Below are positions 18,075 to 26,352 of a stretch of DNA of 64,000 nt, piece after piece. Location of the stretch: the NCBI RefSeq assembly GCF_001652725.1, contig NZ_LWHJ01000030.1:124001-188000 (forward strand), read 5' to 3'. Under the pieces are notes generated by a model, which was not told where the DNA came from, searched no databases, and worked only from the letters and a program-made list of their open reading frames with translations. The position numbers and the translations under genes are program-made. The first letter of the stretch is position 1; every line of letters begins with the position of its first letter. Source of the DNA: Pedobacter psychrophilus (GTDB taxonomy: Bacteria; Bacteroidota; Bacteroidia; Sphingobacteriales; Sphingobacteriaceae).

Positions 18075-18323
18075 ATGACAATGCGAGTAATATTATATAA
18101 AACTTTATTATGGATATTCATTCTTGCAATACCTATCTTATGCTTTGGAATTTTGAACACAATGGTAAGTTTGAAATATGAAACTGACTTTAAAAATAAT
18201 TGCATTTCAAAAGTAACAGGCGTCGACCTATGTGAATCATTGACGAACATAAAAATATTATTATTTTTATGTGTCATCTTTATTATCTGTCTATTGACTT
18301 TTAAGAAGAAACTTATGAATTAA
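18075..18323 (+). CDS. cassette 6: small two-helix membrane protein, 82 aa
   Basis: Two hydrophobic helices (LLWIFILAIPILCFGIL and ILLFLCVIFIICLLTF) flank a ~30-residue loop with two cysteines, probably periplasmic. No family recognised. It fills a compact 453 bp cassette whose ends match perfectly. Confidence 0.68.
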   Translation: MTMRVILYKTLLWIFILAIPILCFGILNTMVSLKYETDFKNNCISKVTGVDLCESLTNIKILLFLCVIFIICLLTFKKKLMN

Positions 18324-18355
18324 CTATTGAAATAAATATCTGTGAATAAAAATTC

Positions 18356-18496
18356 TACCTATAACAGCAAATTTGCACAAAAATGGCTGATGGTGGTTTA
18401 TGTTATTTCATCAGTTATTTAATTAATTTAATGCGGTGCGACAATGGTTCTGCAAGCAATGCCATTTCTGCAAAATTTTTCAAAACGTTAGCAGTA
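18356..18496 (+). repeat. attC-like site 6
   Basis: R'' TACCTATAAC (18356-18365), exact complement of the cassette 6 start GTTATAGGTA at 18034. Arm GCAAATTTGCACAAAAATGGC, distal arm GCCATTTCTGCAAAATTTTTC, spacer AAAAC, R' GTTAGCAGTA (18487-18496). Confidence 0.87.
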
Positions 18497-18512
18497 ATTA
18501 TAAACGACGACA

Positions 18513-18935
18513 ATGCTAAAATCAATTCTATTAATAATTTCAATATCGACATTGTTTTTTCGGACAGTTGACTCTTGTAGAATAACGCCGAGCAATGTGA
18601 ATAAAATACTTCAATATGGGATAGATAGGAAAGTATTTTCGACAAATTGTTTAAGTCATTCAGACACGTTGACATTTTCTATCTATAAAAATGAAAGCAA
18701 TATTTTTGAAGGACAAATATTTAAACTTGAAAATGGGAAGGTTGCAATTTATAGACAGTATCAAATAACAAATTCTTCCTTGGTACTGAAAAATCCAATA
18801 AAAGGAAAGACAGGTTATAACTTGGATTTCTCATTTGAATGTAGTGGTGGCAAGACAATAGGAGCTATGAAAATTAGTTGTTTCGAAAACGACTTTAAAA
18901 TTTCAGATATAAACTATTTAACAAGTATAGAATAA
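18513..18935 (+). CDS. cassette 7: secreted hypothetical protein, 140 aa
   Basis: A hydrophobic signal peptide (LLIISISTLFF) followed by VDSC, which may be a lipobox-like or plain cleavage site; the mature part has further cysteines and no motif I know. Starts 26 nt after the cassette boundary; ends 5 nt before the attC R''. Confidence 0.68.
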   Translation: MLKSILLIISISTLFFRTVDSCRITPSNVNKILQYGIDRKVFSTNCLSHSDTLTFSIYKNESNIFEGQIFKLENGKVAIYRQYQITNSSLVLKNPIKGKTGYNLDFSFECSGGKTIGAMKISCFENDFKISDINYLTSIE

Positions 18936-18940
18936 ATAAC

Positions 18941-19079
18941 TACTGATAAACAGCAAGTTTGTACAAAAATGGCTGAACTGCTTAAAATAACTTTCTACAA
19001 ATTAATTAAGTTTATGCAAGCTGAGATTGGTACTGCTTTAATGCCATTTTTATACAAACTTGCAAAACGTTATAAATAA
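18941..19079 (+). repeat. attC-like site 7, with compensated stem changes
   Basis: R'' TACTGATAAAC (18941-18951), A, arm GCAAGTTTGTACAAAAATGGC; distal arm GCCATTTTTATACAAACTTGC pairs at 20 of 21. Relative to sites 1, 5 and 6 both arms carry the matching change (AAGTTTG with CAAACTT). Spacer AAAAC, R' GTTATAAATAA (19069-19079). Confidence 0.87.
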
Positions 19080-19090
19080 TTCTGTAAGAC

Positions 19091-19771
19091 GTGAATAAAT
19101 TTCCGACAGGCATACAAATAGAGTTTTTTAAACTTCTCAATGATGAACTATCAATTGAGAATTTTGAGCACTGGGTATATGAAACTAAAGAACTTGAATT
19201 TTTTTTTGAGCAGGATGACTATTTAGACTTTATTTCTTTAGATTTTAAAGACCGACATATTATTCACGAAATGAAAAAAATCGTGGACAAATATTTGAAC
19301 TATGGAGAATATGAAAAGAGGAAAATAAATAGAATTTTAGCTGACCTGATTTCTAAAAATGACGATTTTTCAAAATCACTAATAGCAGCATACGATATGT
19401 ATTGTGACGGCTATGAGTTCTTAGACAATATTGGAATGGGCTATGGACTGACCTTTGCAAATGAGTTTTTTGAATTTAAAGACTGGATGAATTTACCAAT
19501 AGACGAAAAGAGCAGGAGAGTTAATGCTATCTATAAAGGAATAAAAACAGAAGCAGAAAAAGTTCAAGACTGGTTCGACAGAAAAAAAATTATTTTGACT
19601 GGAGAGGTAGACGAAATTGGACATTATGGTTATATCGACAACAGAACAATTGAAGAGAAAAAGCCGACAGGTTATTCGGTAATAAACTTAGACGAAAAGA
19701 AAAGCATTACATATAACAGCACCTTGCCAAAAGCGGGGCAGACGTGGTTACAGAAACTTTTCGGTAATTAA
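19091..19771 (+). CDS. cassette 8: hypothetical protein, 226 aa, GTG start
   Basis: A soluble acidic protein; residues such as ELEFFFEQDDYLDFISLDF and DRHIIHEMKKIVDKYL suggest an all-helical DUF-type immunity-like fold, but no family is named with confidence. GTG at 19091 is the only start near the cassette boundary. The last ~21 residues (from TYNSTLPKAG) are encoded by the attC site itself, so the native stop may have been lost. Confidence 0.68.
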   Translation: MNKFPTGIQIEFFKLLNDELSIENFEHWVYETKELEFFFEQDDYLDFISLDFKDRHIIHEMKKIVDKYLNYGEYEKRKINRILADLISKNDDFSKSLIAAYDMYCDGYEFLDNIGMGYGLTFANEFFEFKDWMNLPIDEKSRRVNAIYKGIKTEAEKVQDWFDRKKIILTGEVDEIGHYGYIDNRTIEEKKPTGYSVINLDEKKSITYNSTLPKAGQTWLQKLFGN

Positions 19772-19840
19772 TAAACATTGGTGCAACTTGAAAGGTTAAT
19801 GTTCCGAAAGCCCCGCCTTCGAGCTGCAAAACATTAAAAA
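19707..19840 (+). repeat. attC-like site 8, GC-rich stem and degenerate R'
   Basis: R'' TTACATATAAC (19707-19717), A, then GCACCTTGCCAAAAGCGGGGC; distal arm GCCCCGCCTTCGAGCTGC, spacer AAAAC, then ATTAAAA where GTTATA is expected. Pairing is good only in the inner GCGGGGC block and the outer GC(A). Probably the inert distal end of the array. Confidence 0.7.
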
Positions 19841-19842
19841 AA

Positions 19843-20493
19843 ATGCCTACCAGAGTAAAAATATGTTGTATCAGTTCTATAGAAGAAGCTAAAATCGCTA
19901 TTAAATATGGTGCATCTGCTTTGGGTCTTGTTGCAAATATGCCAAGTGGCCCAGGCGTTATTTCTGACGAATTGATCTTAACAATTTCTAAAATTGTTCC
20001 GCCTTCCATCTCAACATTTATGCTTACCAGTAAAACGGATGCCGAACAAATCATCCAACATCATAAACGAACTTTAACAAATACCATTCAGATTGTAGAC
20101 GAGCTCAAAACAGGAGATTATGAAACAATTAGAAAAGCATTACCAGCAATAAAAATTGTGCAGGTAATCCACGTTATAGACGACAGGACAATAGACGAAG
20201 CAGTAAAAATTTCAGAATTTGTAGACGCTTTATTGCTAGACAGTGGAAATCCAAATTTAAAGATTAAAGAACTTGGCGGAACAGGACGAGTTCACGACTG
20301 GACCATCAGCAAAAAAATAGTTGAACAAGCCAAAGTGCCAGTTTTTCTTGCAGGTGGATTAACAGTTGACAATGTAAGGCAAGCTATTGAAGAAGTGCAA
20401 CCTTTTGGTCTCGATTTGTGCAGTGGAGTAAGAACAGAACAAAAGCTTGACCCTAAAAAACTTGAAAAGTTCTTTGAGAATGTTTGGAAATAA
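19843..20493 (+). CDS. phosphoribosylanthranilate isomerase-like protein (TrpF family)
   Basis: 216 aa TIM barrel of the TrpF family. The catalytic pair is present: C8 in VKICCI (usually KICGI) and D133 in ALLLDSG, and the phosphate-binding VFLAGGLTVDNV and LCSGVRT loops are seen. The usual QLHG motif is replaced by QIVDE. No other trp gene is near and it follows the last attC-like site, so it may be a stand-alone paralogue with a changed role. Whether it is a cassette is unclear since no attC follows it. Confidence 0.78.
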   Translation: MPTRVKICCISSIEEAKIAIKYGASALGLVANMPSGPGVISDELILTISKIVPPSISTFMLTSKTDAEQIIQHHKRTLTNTIQIVDELKTGDYETIRKALPAIKIVQVIHVIDDRTIDEAVKISEFVDALLLDSGNPNLKIKELGGTGRVHDWTISKKIVEQAKVPVFLAGGLTVDNVRQAIEEVQPFGLDLCSGVRTEQKLDPKKLEKFFENVWK

Positions 20494-20614
20494 TAGGACA
20501 TACTACTGAATCTAAAAAAGAACCACTTAAAAAAGTATTTAAAAATCATAAAAATCACGAGGCTATTGTAATATATCGGCTCTTATTGTATCTAATATGC
20601 TGCGTTATCATTGT

Positions 20615-21802
20615 ATGAAGATGAGAATACTAGTTGTAATGAGGTTTATTTTAATAGTCTTTACTCTTATAGCATTTCAAATCAAATTAAATGCTCAGTC
20701 ATTTAATTTCAATCAAGGAGGTTTTACCAACACTGATTACTTTATTGAAATTCCTTATACAAGGGTAAAAGGGAAAATAATTATCGAAGTTAAAATGGGT
20801 GCCGAAGTGCGGAAATTTATCTTGGATACTGGCGCACCCACTGCAATTAGCATAAGTCTTTTAGAAAAATTAAAACTTGATATTTTATCAAGTCAAGATT
20901 TTACAGACATCAATGGGAGAAAGAGCGTTTTAGAAGTTGCAAATATTAAAGAACTTAAATTGGGTGAATCAGTAGTTGCAGATATACCGGCTGTGGTATT
21001 AGATGAAAATATACTTACAAAATGTTTTGATGTAGACGGTTTAATAGGCAGTAATCTGCTTCGTAATTCAATTGTTCAATTTGATTACAAAAATAAAGTT
21101 ATTAGAATTTCGAACGATATAAATAAAATAAACATATCGAATGCAAAACCTTCTGATATATTAATTGATAAGCAAAGTTCTCCCATATTTAACATTCAAC
21201 TTGGAGACAAAGCCAAAGAAATGCTGCTCTTTGATTCGGGTGCAGATGAGCTTTATTCTATGAGTAACAACAATTTAGAAAAATTAAAAAAGGCTAAAGC
21301 TTTCAGCGTTATTTCTGAAAGTTTGGGTTCAAATTCTTTTGGCATAAATGGTTTAGAACGAGAATCAAAAAATTATAGATTGTTAATTCCTGAATTTAAC
21401 ATCATGGGATTTACTTTAAAAAATATAGTGTCAGAAACAACTTCAGATGGTAATTCAAGAATTGGTGCTCGTTTACTTGAATATGGGATGCTAACTATAA
21501 ATTATAAAAACAGCAAAAGTTATTTCGAGCCATTTTCGCAAATTGCTATCAACAAGGAAGAATATTGGGACTTAAGTCCAACTTTTATGAACGGAAAATT
21601 AGTAGTAGGTAGAATTTGGTCTCAAGAATTAAAGAAAATAGCTGTTGGTGATCAAATTCTTTTTATCAACGATAAAGATATGACAAGCTTTACTGAATGT
21701 GAATTTCTTTTTAGCTCGCCATTAGCGGATATTAAAAAAGCAACTTTAAAAGTTCAAGACGCTAAAGGAGAAATACAGACAATTGAAATTAAAAAAATAT
21801 AA
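20615..21802 (+). CDS. secreted retropepsin-like aspartyl protease with C-terminal PDZ-like region
   Basis: 395 aa from the ATG at 20615, giving a normal signal peptide ending KLNAQ; an upstream in-frame ATG at 20597 is less likely. Two aspartyl protease half-sites: D71TGAPT and D207SGADE, so both catalytic aspartates lie in one chain. The C-terminal ~80 residues (KIAVGDQILFINDKDM) look like a PDZ domain. Role in periplasmic proteolysis unknown. Confidence 0.85.
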   Translation: MKMRILVVMRFILIVFTLIAFQIKLNAQSFNFNQGGFTNTDYFIEIPYTRVKGKIIIEVKMGAEVRKFILDTGAPTAISISLLEKLKLDILSSQDFTDINGRKSVLEVANIKELKLGESVVADIPAVVLDENILTKCFDVDGLIGSNLLRNSIVQFDYKNKVIRISNDINKINISNAKPSDILIDKQSSPIFNIQLGDKAKEMLLFDSGADELYSMSNNNLEKLKKAKAFSVISESLGSNSFGINGLERESKNYRLLIPEFNIMGFTLKNIVSETTSDGNSRIGARLLEYGMLTINYKNSKSYFEPFSQIAINKEEYWDLSPTFMNGKLVVGRIWSQELKKIAVGDQILFINDKDMTSFTECEFLFSSPLADIKKATLKVQDAKGEIQTIEIKKI

Positions 21803-21926
21803 AGCATTTTAACATTTCTACAATTTTAAAACAAAATTTATGCAAGGTCAAAATTCAGGACTTTAGGTGTAAATGCAATTTTTTTAAAAATAAAAAATAG
21901 AAAAATTCAGGATAATTGTAATTGAT

Positions 21927-22595
21927 ATGAATAGCTTTTATAAACAATCAAAAATAAGACAATGGATTGAAGCCACTCTGCTGTTATTATTAGGTTTTTG
22001 GCCAGCCATGGTTATTATTGAAAAAGGATATTCTCACCCACTATTTTATTTACTACTATTAATATATGTTCCTGTAGCACAATTTGCTTTTACACCATTC
22101 TTTAAACTAACTGGTGTTTACAACTACTATTCTCCAATGTTATTAGGTTATATGGCAAACCACCTTCAAATAGACTTACATAGCGGAACTAGTTTTGACT
22201 ATCTCTTTGTGATGCGAAAATATAAACCAGGCTTTGAGATCAGAAATAGGTTATTGATGTATTATCTGGAAGGATTAATTAATCTTATCCAACAAATTGA
22301 AAATAAAAATATACCCGAGGATGTTAAAATTGTAGGTACTTCTTATTTTTTTAAAGAAAAAACATTGACTAAAATGGGATTTGAGATTACGAAATCCTCA
22401 TTATTTTATAGAATAAACTTACTTGTAAACTTCATAGACTTAATTTGGATGAATTCTGTTTCTCAAGGAAAGCTGTCAATTCCTGCAATATGGAATGCAA
22501 AAACCATAAGTATTACAGGAATAAAATTAATAGAAAACAAAAAAGAGGTTGAAGAATTTTATGAAATGTTAAAAACAAAAACCAGCTTAAACTAG
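21927..22595 (+). CDS. hypothetical membrane protein, 222 aa
   Basis: Two N-terminal hydrophobic segments (about residues 15-33 and 38-62), then a soluble domain with no known motif. Stands alone ahead of the convergent pyk terminator. Not recognised. Confidence 0.7.
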   Translation: MNSFYKQSKIRQWIEATLLLLLGFWPAMVIIEKGYSHPLFYLLLLIYVPVAQFAFTPFFKLTGVYNYYSPMLLGYMANHLQIDLHSGTSFDYLFVMRKYKPGFEIRNRLLMYYLEGLINLIQQIENKNIPEDVKIVGTSYFFKEKTLTKMGFEITKSSLFYRINLLVNFIDLIWMNSVSQGKLSIPAIWNAKTISITGIKLIENKKEVEEFYEMLKTKTSLN

Positions 22596-22650
22596 CCATT
22601 AATCAAAAAGCTAGCTCTTATGTTGAAGATCGTTTTAAAAAATATAAAAA

Positions 22651-22678
22651 AAACGCCCCAGGAAATCCTGAGGCGTTT
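22651..22678. terminator. bidirectional terminator between the unknown gene and pyk
   Basis: AAACGCC-C-CAGG-AAAT-CCTG-AGGCGTTT hairpin with one bulge, an A-run on the left (T-run for pyk, which reads leftward) and TTTAATATTT on the right. Confidence 0.88.
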
Positions 22679-22703
22679 AATATTTAAATAAAGTTTAAAA
22701 AAC

Positions 22704-24134
22704 TTACTCAATCACACTTACTTTAATCATATTCGTTTTCCCTTTTTTCTCGATAGGAATAGCCGCTGTATTGATTACTAAATCGCCAGATTCAATTATT
22801 TTTTCGGCTACTAGGATTTTATTTACTTCGCTGATGGTTCTATCGGTACTATCAAATTTATCATAAAAGAAACCTTTAACACCCCATAACAAACTTAATG
22901 TATTTAATAAATTGATATTAGAGGTAAAGATATAAGTACCCGCTTTTGGGCGGTGACTACAAATTTGGAAAGCAGTGTAGCCAGAAGAAGTCATAGAAAC
23001 TATACCTGCAGCATTAGTTTTTTGTGCCAAGAAAACCGCAGAACTACATACCGCATCAGCCATATAAGTTGCAGAAGTTTCATCTAATTCTTTTTCTTTA
23101 TAATATGGATAAGAAGTATCCTCTACATGTTTAACAATTTTACTCATCGTTTCAATAACGATTAATGGAAACTCGCCAACAGAAGTCTCTCCACTTAGCA
23201 TCACTGCATCTGCACCATCTAAAACTGAGTTAGCAACATCATTAACTTCTGCCCTTGTTGGGCGAGGAGTAGTGATCATGCTTTCTAACATTTGAGTTGC
23301 CACAATAACAGGTTTAGAAGCGATATTACATTTTCTTGCAATCATTTTTTGTAAAACTGGCACTTCTTCTAAAGGCATTTCAACACCTAAATCCCCACGG
23401 GCAACCATCACACCATCAGTTACTTCAATAATTGCATCTATATTATCAATGGCTTCTGGTTTTTCAATTTTGGCTATCACCCTGGCAGTTCTTCCGCTAC
23501 GGCTAATTATTCTTTTTAAATCGATAATATCTTCAGCCGTACGCACAAAAGAAAGCCCAATCCACTCTACATCATTTTGTAAAGCAAAATCTAAATTGCT
23601 TAAATCTTCTTCTGTTAAAGATGGGATAGAAACCTTAGTATTTGGTAAATTTACTCCTTTACGGCTAGTTAAAACACCGCCATGTACCACCTCACAAACT
23701 ACAGTCTCTTTTCTATCTGTACTTACTACTTTTAACTGCAATTTTCCATCATCTAAAAGAATAATTTCTCCTGCTTTAACGTCTTGAGGGAAAGTATCAT
23801 AAGTCATGTAAATTTGATGGTCATCGCCTATACATTCTTTAGTTGTAAAAGTAATTTGGTTTCCGTTTATTAAATTGATACCGCCATCTTTTACTAAACC
23901 AATCCTAATTTTAGGTCCTTGTAAATCGGCTAAAATACCAACATTTGTTTTATATTTTTGATTGATTTCTCTGATGATATCAATTACTTTTTGATGATCT
24001 TCTACTTTTCCGTGAGAAAAATTTAATCGGCAAACATCTACTCCGGCCTTAATCATTGATAATAAAACGTCTTTATTAGATGAGGCTGGGCCAAGAGTTG
24101 CCACTATCTTGGTCTTTTTTTGAATAATTTTCAT
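22704..24134 (-). CDS. pyk: pyruvate kinase
   Basis: 476 aa. Converts phosphoenolpyruvate and ADP to pyruvate and ATP, the last step of glycolysis. Visible family motifs: KIVATLGPAS at the start, LNFSHG, the active-site IARIEKPEAI-type segment (here VIAKIEKPEAIDNID), MVARGDLGVEMPLE and VATQMLESM. Full length with normal C-terminal domain. Followed on the minus strand by the IPExxxVDY gene upstream of it, a typical Bacteroidota grouping. Confidence 0.97.
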   Translation of the reverse strand: MKIIQKKTKIVATLGPASSNKDVLLSMIKAGVDVCRLNFSHGKVEDHQKVIDIIREINQKYKTNVGILADLQGPKIRIGLVKDGGINLINGNQITFTTKECIGDDHQIYMTYDTFPQDVKAGEIILLDDGKLQLKVVSTDRKETVVCEVVHGGVLTSRKGVNLPNTKVSIPSLTEEDLSNLDFALQNDVEWIGLSFVRTAEDIIDLKRIISRSGRTARVIAKIEKPEAIDNIDAIIEVTDGVMVARGDLGVEMPLEEVPVLQKMIARKCNIASKPVIVATQMLESMITTPRPTRAEVNDVANSVLDGADAVMLSGETSVGEFPLIVIETMSKIVKHVEDTSYPYYKEKELDETSATYMADAVCSSAVFLAQKTNAAGIVSMTSSGYTAFQICSHRPKAGTYIFTSNINLLNTLSLLWGVKGFFYDKFDSTDRTISEVNKILVAEKIIESGDLVINTAAIPIEKKGKTNMIKVSVIE

Positions 24135-24227
24135 ATATTTTTTAATATGGTTTTGGTCTATTTTTGAAGAATAATCTATTACTAACTTTCAAAAATAGTG
24201 TATTTTTAACACTAACTCAAATCTGAT

Positions 24228-24644
24228 TTAAAATATCAGGTTTTCTTTCGATTTTAACTTGGCTGGATTAATATCCACAACGGCCTGTATTTCGTCTATC
24301 AGCTTTAACTGAGCAAGAAATAAATCCAAGTCTTCTTCATCAATATATTGTTTAATCAAGATAAAATAATCTGTTTCTTTCATTTCTGGAATTAAATAAC
24401 CTTCCGTTCCTTTATTAGCGATAAGGTAAAACTCGCATCCAAAATCTGCTGTACAGTATAAATATTTTGAAAAATACTTTACAGGGAGGTTTTTAAATGC
24501 TAATGTTAAATCTTCATCTTTTCTAAAATCAGTTTCGGTATGTTTATTGATTACAAAACATAGCCTGTAATCTCTTAATTGAGAGGTTATGGCCAATAAA
24601 TTAAAATTGAAGTCAAGTTCTAGCTTTAAAAATTTTTTAATCAA
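24228..24644 (-). CDS. IPExxxVDY family protein
   Basis: 138 aa. Named for its motif, here IPEMKETDY, with Thr in place of Val. Function unknown; the family is restricted to Bacteroidota and is nearly always beside pyk and acpP-fabF, as here. Confidence 0.88.
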   Translation of the reverse strand: MIKKFLKLELDFNFNLLAITSQLRDYRLCFVINKHTETDFRKDEDLTLAFKNLPVKYFSKYLYCTADFGCEFYLIANKGTEGYLIPEMKETDYFILIKQYIDEEDLDLFLAQLKLIDEIQAVVDINPAKLKSKENLIF

Positions 24645-24726
24645 GATAATAAAGTTTAATTTCGGTGCTTGAAACCGATTTATAACATTTGTTAAACGCT
24701 GTAAAATTAGAGCAAAAACAAAAAGG

Positions 24727-24757
24727 TTTGATATTTAATAGAATTTATTTTTCTTTG
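24727..24757 (+). promoter_or_regulatory. Bacteroidota-type promoter of acpP
   Basis: TTTG (24727-24730), 19 nt spacer, then TTTCTTTG (24750-24757), which matches the TAnnTTTG box except for one base. It lies about 30 bp before the acpP start. Confidence 0.65.
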
Positions 24758-24789
24758 CACAGAATTTTTAACCCTTAATTATAAGTATT

Positions 24790-25026
24790 ATGTCTGATAT
24801 CGCTTCTAGAGTAAAAGCAATTATCGTTGAAAAACTAGGTGTAGACGAAGGAGAAGTAACTCCTGAGGCTTCTTTCACTAACGATTTAGGTGCTGACTCG
24901 TTAGACACCGTTGAATTGATCATGGAATTTGAAAAAGAATTTAACGTGGCTATCCCAGATGATCAAGCTGAAACCATCAGTACTGTTGGTCAAGCTATCT
25001 CTTATTTGGAAAAAAACGTAAAGTAG
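24790..25026 (+). CDS. acpP: acyl carrier protein
   Basis: 78 aa, acidic. The 4'-phosphopantetheine serine is S37 in [10 protein letters not shown]. Carries growing acyl chains in type II fatty acid synthesis. First gene of acpP-fabF-rnc. Confidence 0.98.
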   Translation: MSDIASRVKAIIVEKLGVDEGEVTPEASFTNDLGADSLDTVELIMEFEKEFNVAIPDDQAETISTVGQAISYLEKNVK

Positions 25027-25045
25027 TTATTGCTTAATTGAATAA

Positions 25046-26299
25046 ATGGAGCTTAAAAGAGTTGTAGTTACAGGATTAGGGGCGCTTACTCCCATAGGAA
25101 AAACTGTTCCAGAATTTTGGGACGGTTTGATTAATGGAGTAAGCGGTGCTGCTCCCATTACACGTTTTGATACAGAAAAATTCAAGACAAAGTTTGCTTG
25201 CGAAGTAAAAGACTTTGTTGCTGAAGATTATCTGGATAAAAAAGAAGCTCGAAAATTAGACCCATTTGTTCAATATGCTTTGGTTGCTACCGAAGAAGCA
25301 GTAAAAGACGCTGGTTTAGACTTCACAAAATTAAACACTAATCGAATTGGTGTGATTTGGGGAGCCGGAATTGGCGGACTTAAAACATTTTTGGATGAGA
25401 TTACCAATTTTGCCAAAGGCGATGGAACGCCAAGGTTAAATCCTTTTTTTATCCCAAAAATGATTATTGACATTGCTCCGGGACATATTTCTATGAAATA
25501 TGGTTTACGTGGACCAAACTTCTCTTGCGTTTCTGCTTGTGCTTCTTCTACAAATGCTTTAATTGATGCTTTTACCTACATAAGAATGGGCAGGGCAGAT
25601 ATGTTTATTTCTGGCGGATCTGAAGCCATATTAAACGAAGCAGGAATTGGTGGTTTTAATGCGATGCATGCACTTTCTACCAGAAATGATGATCCAAAAA
25701 CAGCTTCTCGTCCGTTTGATAAAGACCGTGATGGTTTTGTTGCCGGTGAAGGTGCAGGAACAATTATTTTAGAAGAGTTAGAACATGCAAAAGCTCGTGG
25801 TGCAAAAATCTATGCAGAAATTGTTGGTGGCGGCATGAGTGCCGATGCTAATCATATTACTGCCCCACATCCGGAAGGATTAGGTGCTAAATTAGTGATG
25901 CAATCTGCTTTGGATGATGCCGAAATGACCACATCAGATATTGATTATATTAATGTACATGGTACTTCTACGCCTTTGGGTGATATTAGCGAAACCATGG
26001 CTATTGGGGCTTTATTTGGCGAAGATGCTTACAAGCTAAATATTAGTTCTACTAAATCTATGACTGGGCATTTGCTTGGTGCAGCGGGTGCAATAGAATC
26101 TATCGCTTGTATCTTAGCAATTAAAAATGGAATTGTTCCTCCAACAATTAACCATTTTACAGATGATCCTTCATTTGATGCTAAATTAAATTTCACATTT
26201 AACAAGGCTCAAAAAAGGGATATTAATGCCGCATTATCAAATACTTTTGGTTTTGGTGGACATAATGCTTCTGTAATTTTTAAAAAATACAAAGAGTAA
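25046..26299 (+). CDS. fabF: beta-ketoacyl-ACP synthase II
   Basis: 417 aa thiolase-fold condensing enzyme that elongates acyl-ACP with malonyl-ACP. Catalytic triad C165 (SACASST), H305 (VHGTSTPLGD) and H342 (MTGHLLGAAG). Lies 19 nt after acpP. Confidence 0.98.
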   Translation: MELKRVVVTGLGALTPIGKTVPEFWDGLINGVSGAAPITRFDTEKFKTKFACEVKDFVAEDYLDKKEARKLDPFVQYALVATEEAVKDAGLDFTKLNTNRIGVIWGAGIGGLKTFLDEITNFAKGDGTPRLNPFFIPKMIIDIAPGHISMKYGLRGPNFSCVSACASSTNALIDAFTYIRMGRADMFISGGSEAILNEAGIGGFNAMHALSTRNDDPKTASRPFDKDRDGFVAGEGAGTIILEELEHAKARGAKIYAEIVGGGMSADANHITAPHPEGLGAKLVMQSALDDAEMTTSDIDYINVHGTSTPLGDISETMAIGALFGEDAYKLNISSTKSMTGHLLGAAGAIESIACILAIKNGIVPPTINHFTDDPSFDAKLNFTFNKAQKRDINAALSNTFGFGGHNASVIFKKYKE

Positions 26300-26352
26300 T
26301 TTTACAAAATCTCTAAACAATCAACTCGTTTATCTTTAACGAATAAATTTTA

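Larger units (their letters stand above)
13840..19840 (+). mobile_element. integron-like gene cassette array without a visible integrase (CALIN candidate)
   Basis: About eight units, each with one or few plus-strand genes ending in an attC-like hairpin site. Boundaries by the G|TTA recombination point: 13840, 14532, 15980, (eroded, about 16680), 17343, 18034, 18487, 19069 and about 19833. The start of each cassette is complementary to the start of its own terminal attC: GTTATGTACA/TGTACATAAC for cassette 1, GTTATACGCA/TGCGTATAAC for cassette 2 and GTTATAGGTA/TACCTATAAC for cassette 6 (all 10 of 10), 9 of 10 for cassette 5, and weaker for 3, 7 and 8. This is the known mark of integron cassettes. 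No tyrosine recombinase gene lies in the window, so the integrase is elsewhere or lost. Confidence 0.85.

Noticed and set aside
18383-18675. Open frames of 62 aa (plus) and 86 aa (minus) across attC site 6
   Set aside because: They arise from the repeated attC sequence and the antisense of the cassette 7 gene, with no coding character of their own.
13840-19840. CRISPR array
   Set aside because: The repeats are ~140 bp apart by whole genes, are palindromic with variable stems, and there are no cas genes or uniform spacers.
13840-19840. Simple repeated terminators between genes
   Set aside because: The sites are ~140 bp with a conserved loop, lack T-runs, and their outer cores complement the far cassette end, which terminators would not do.
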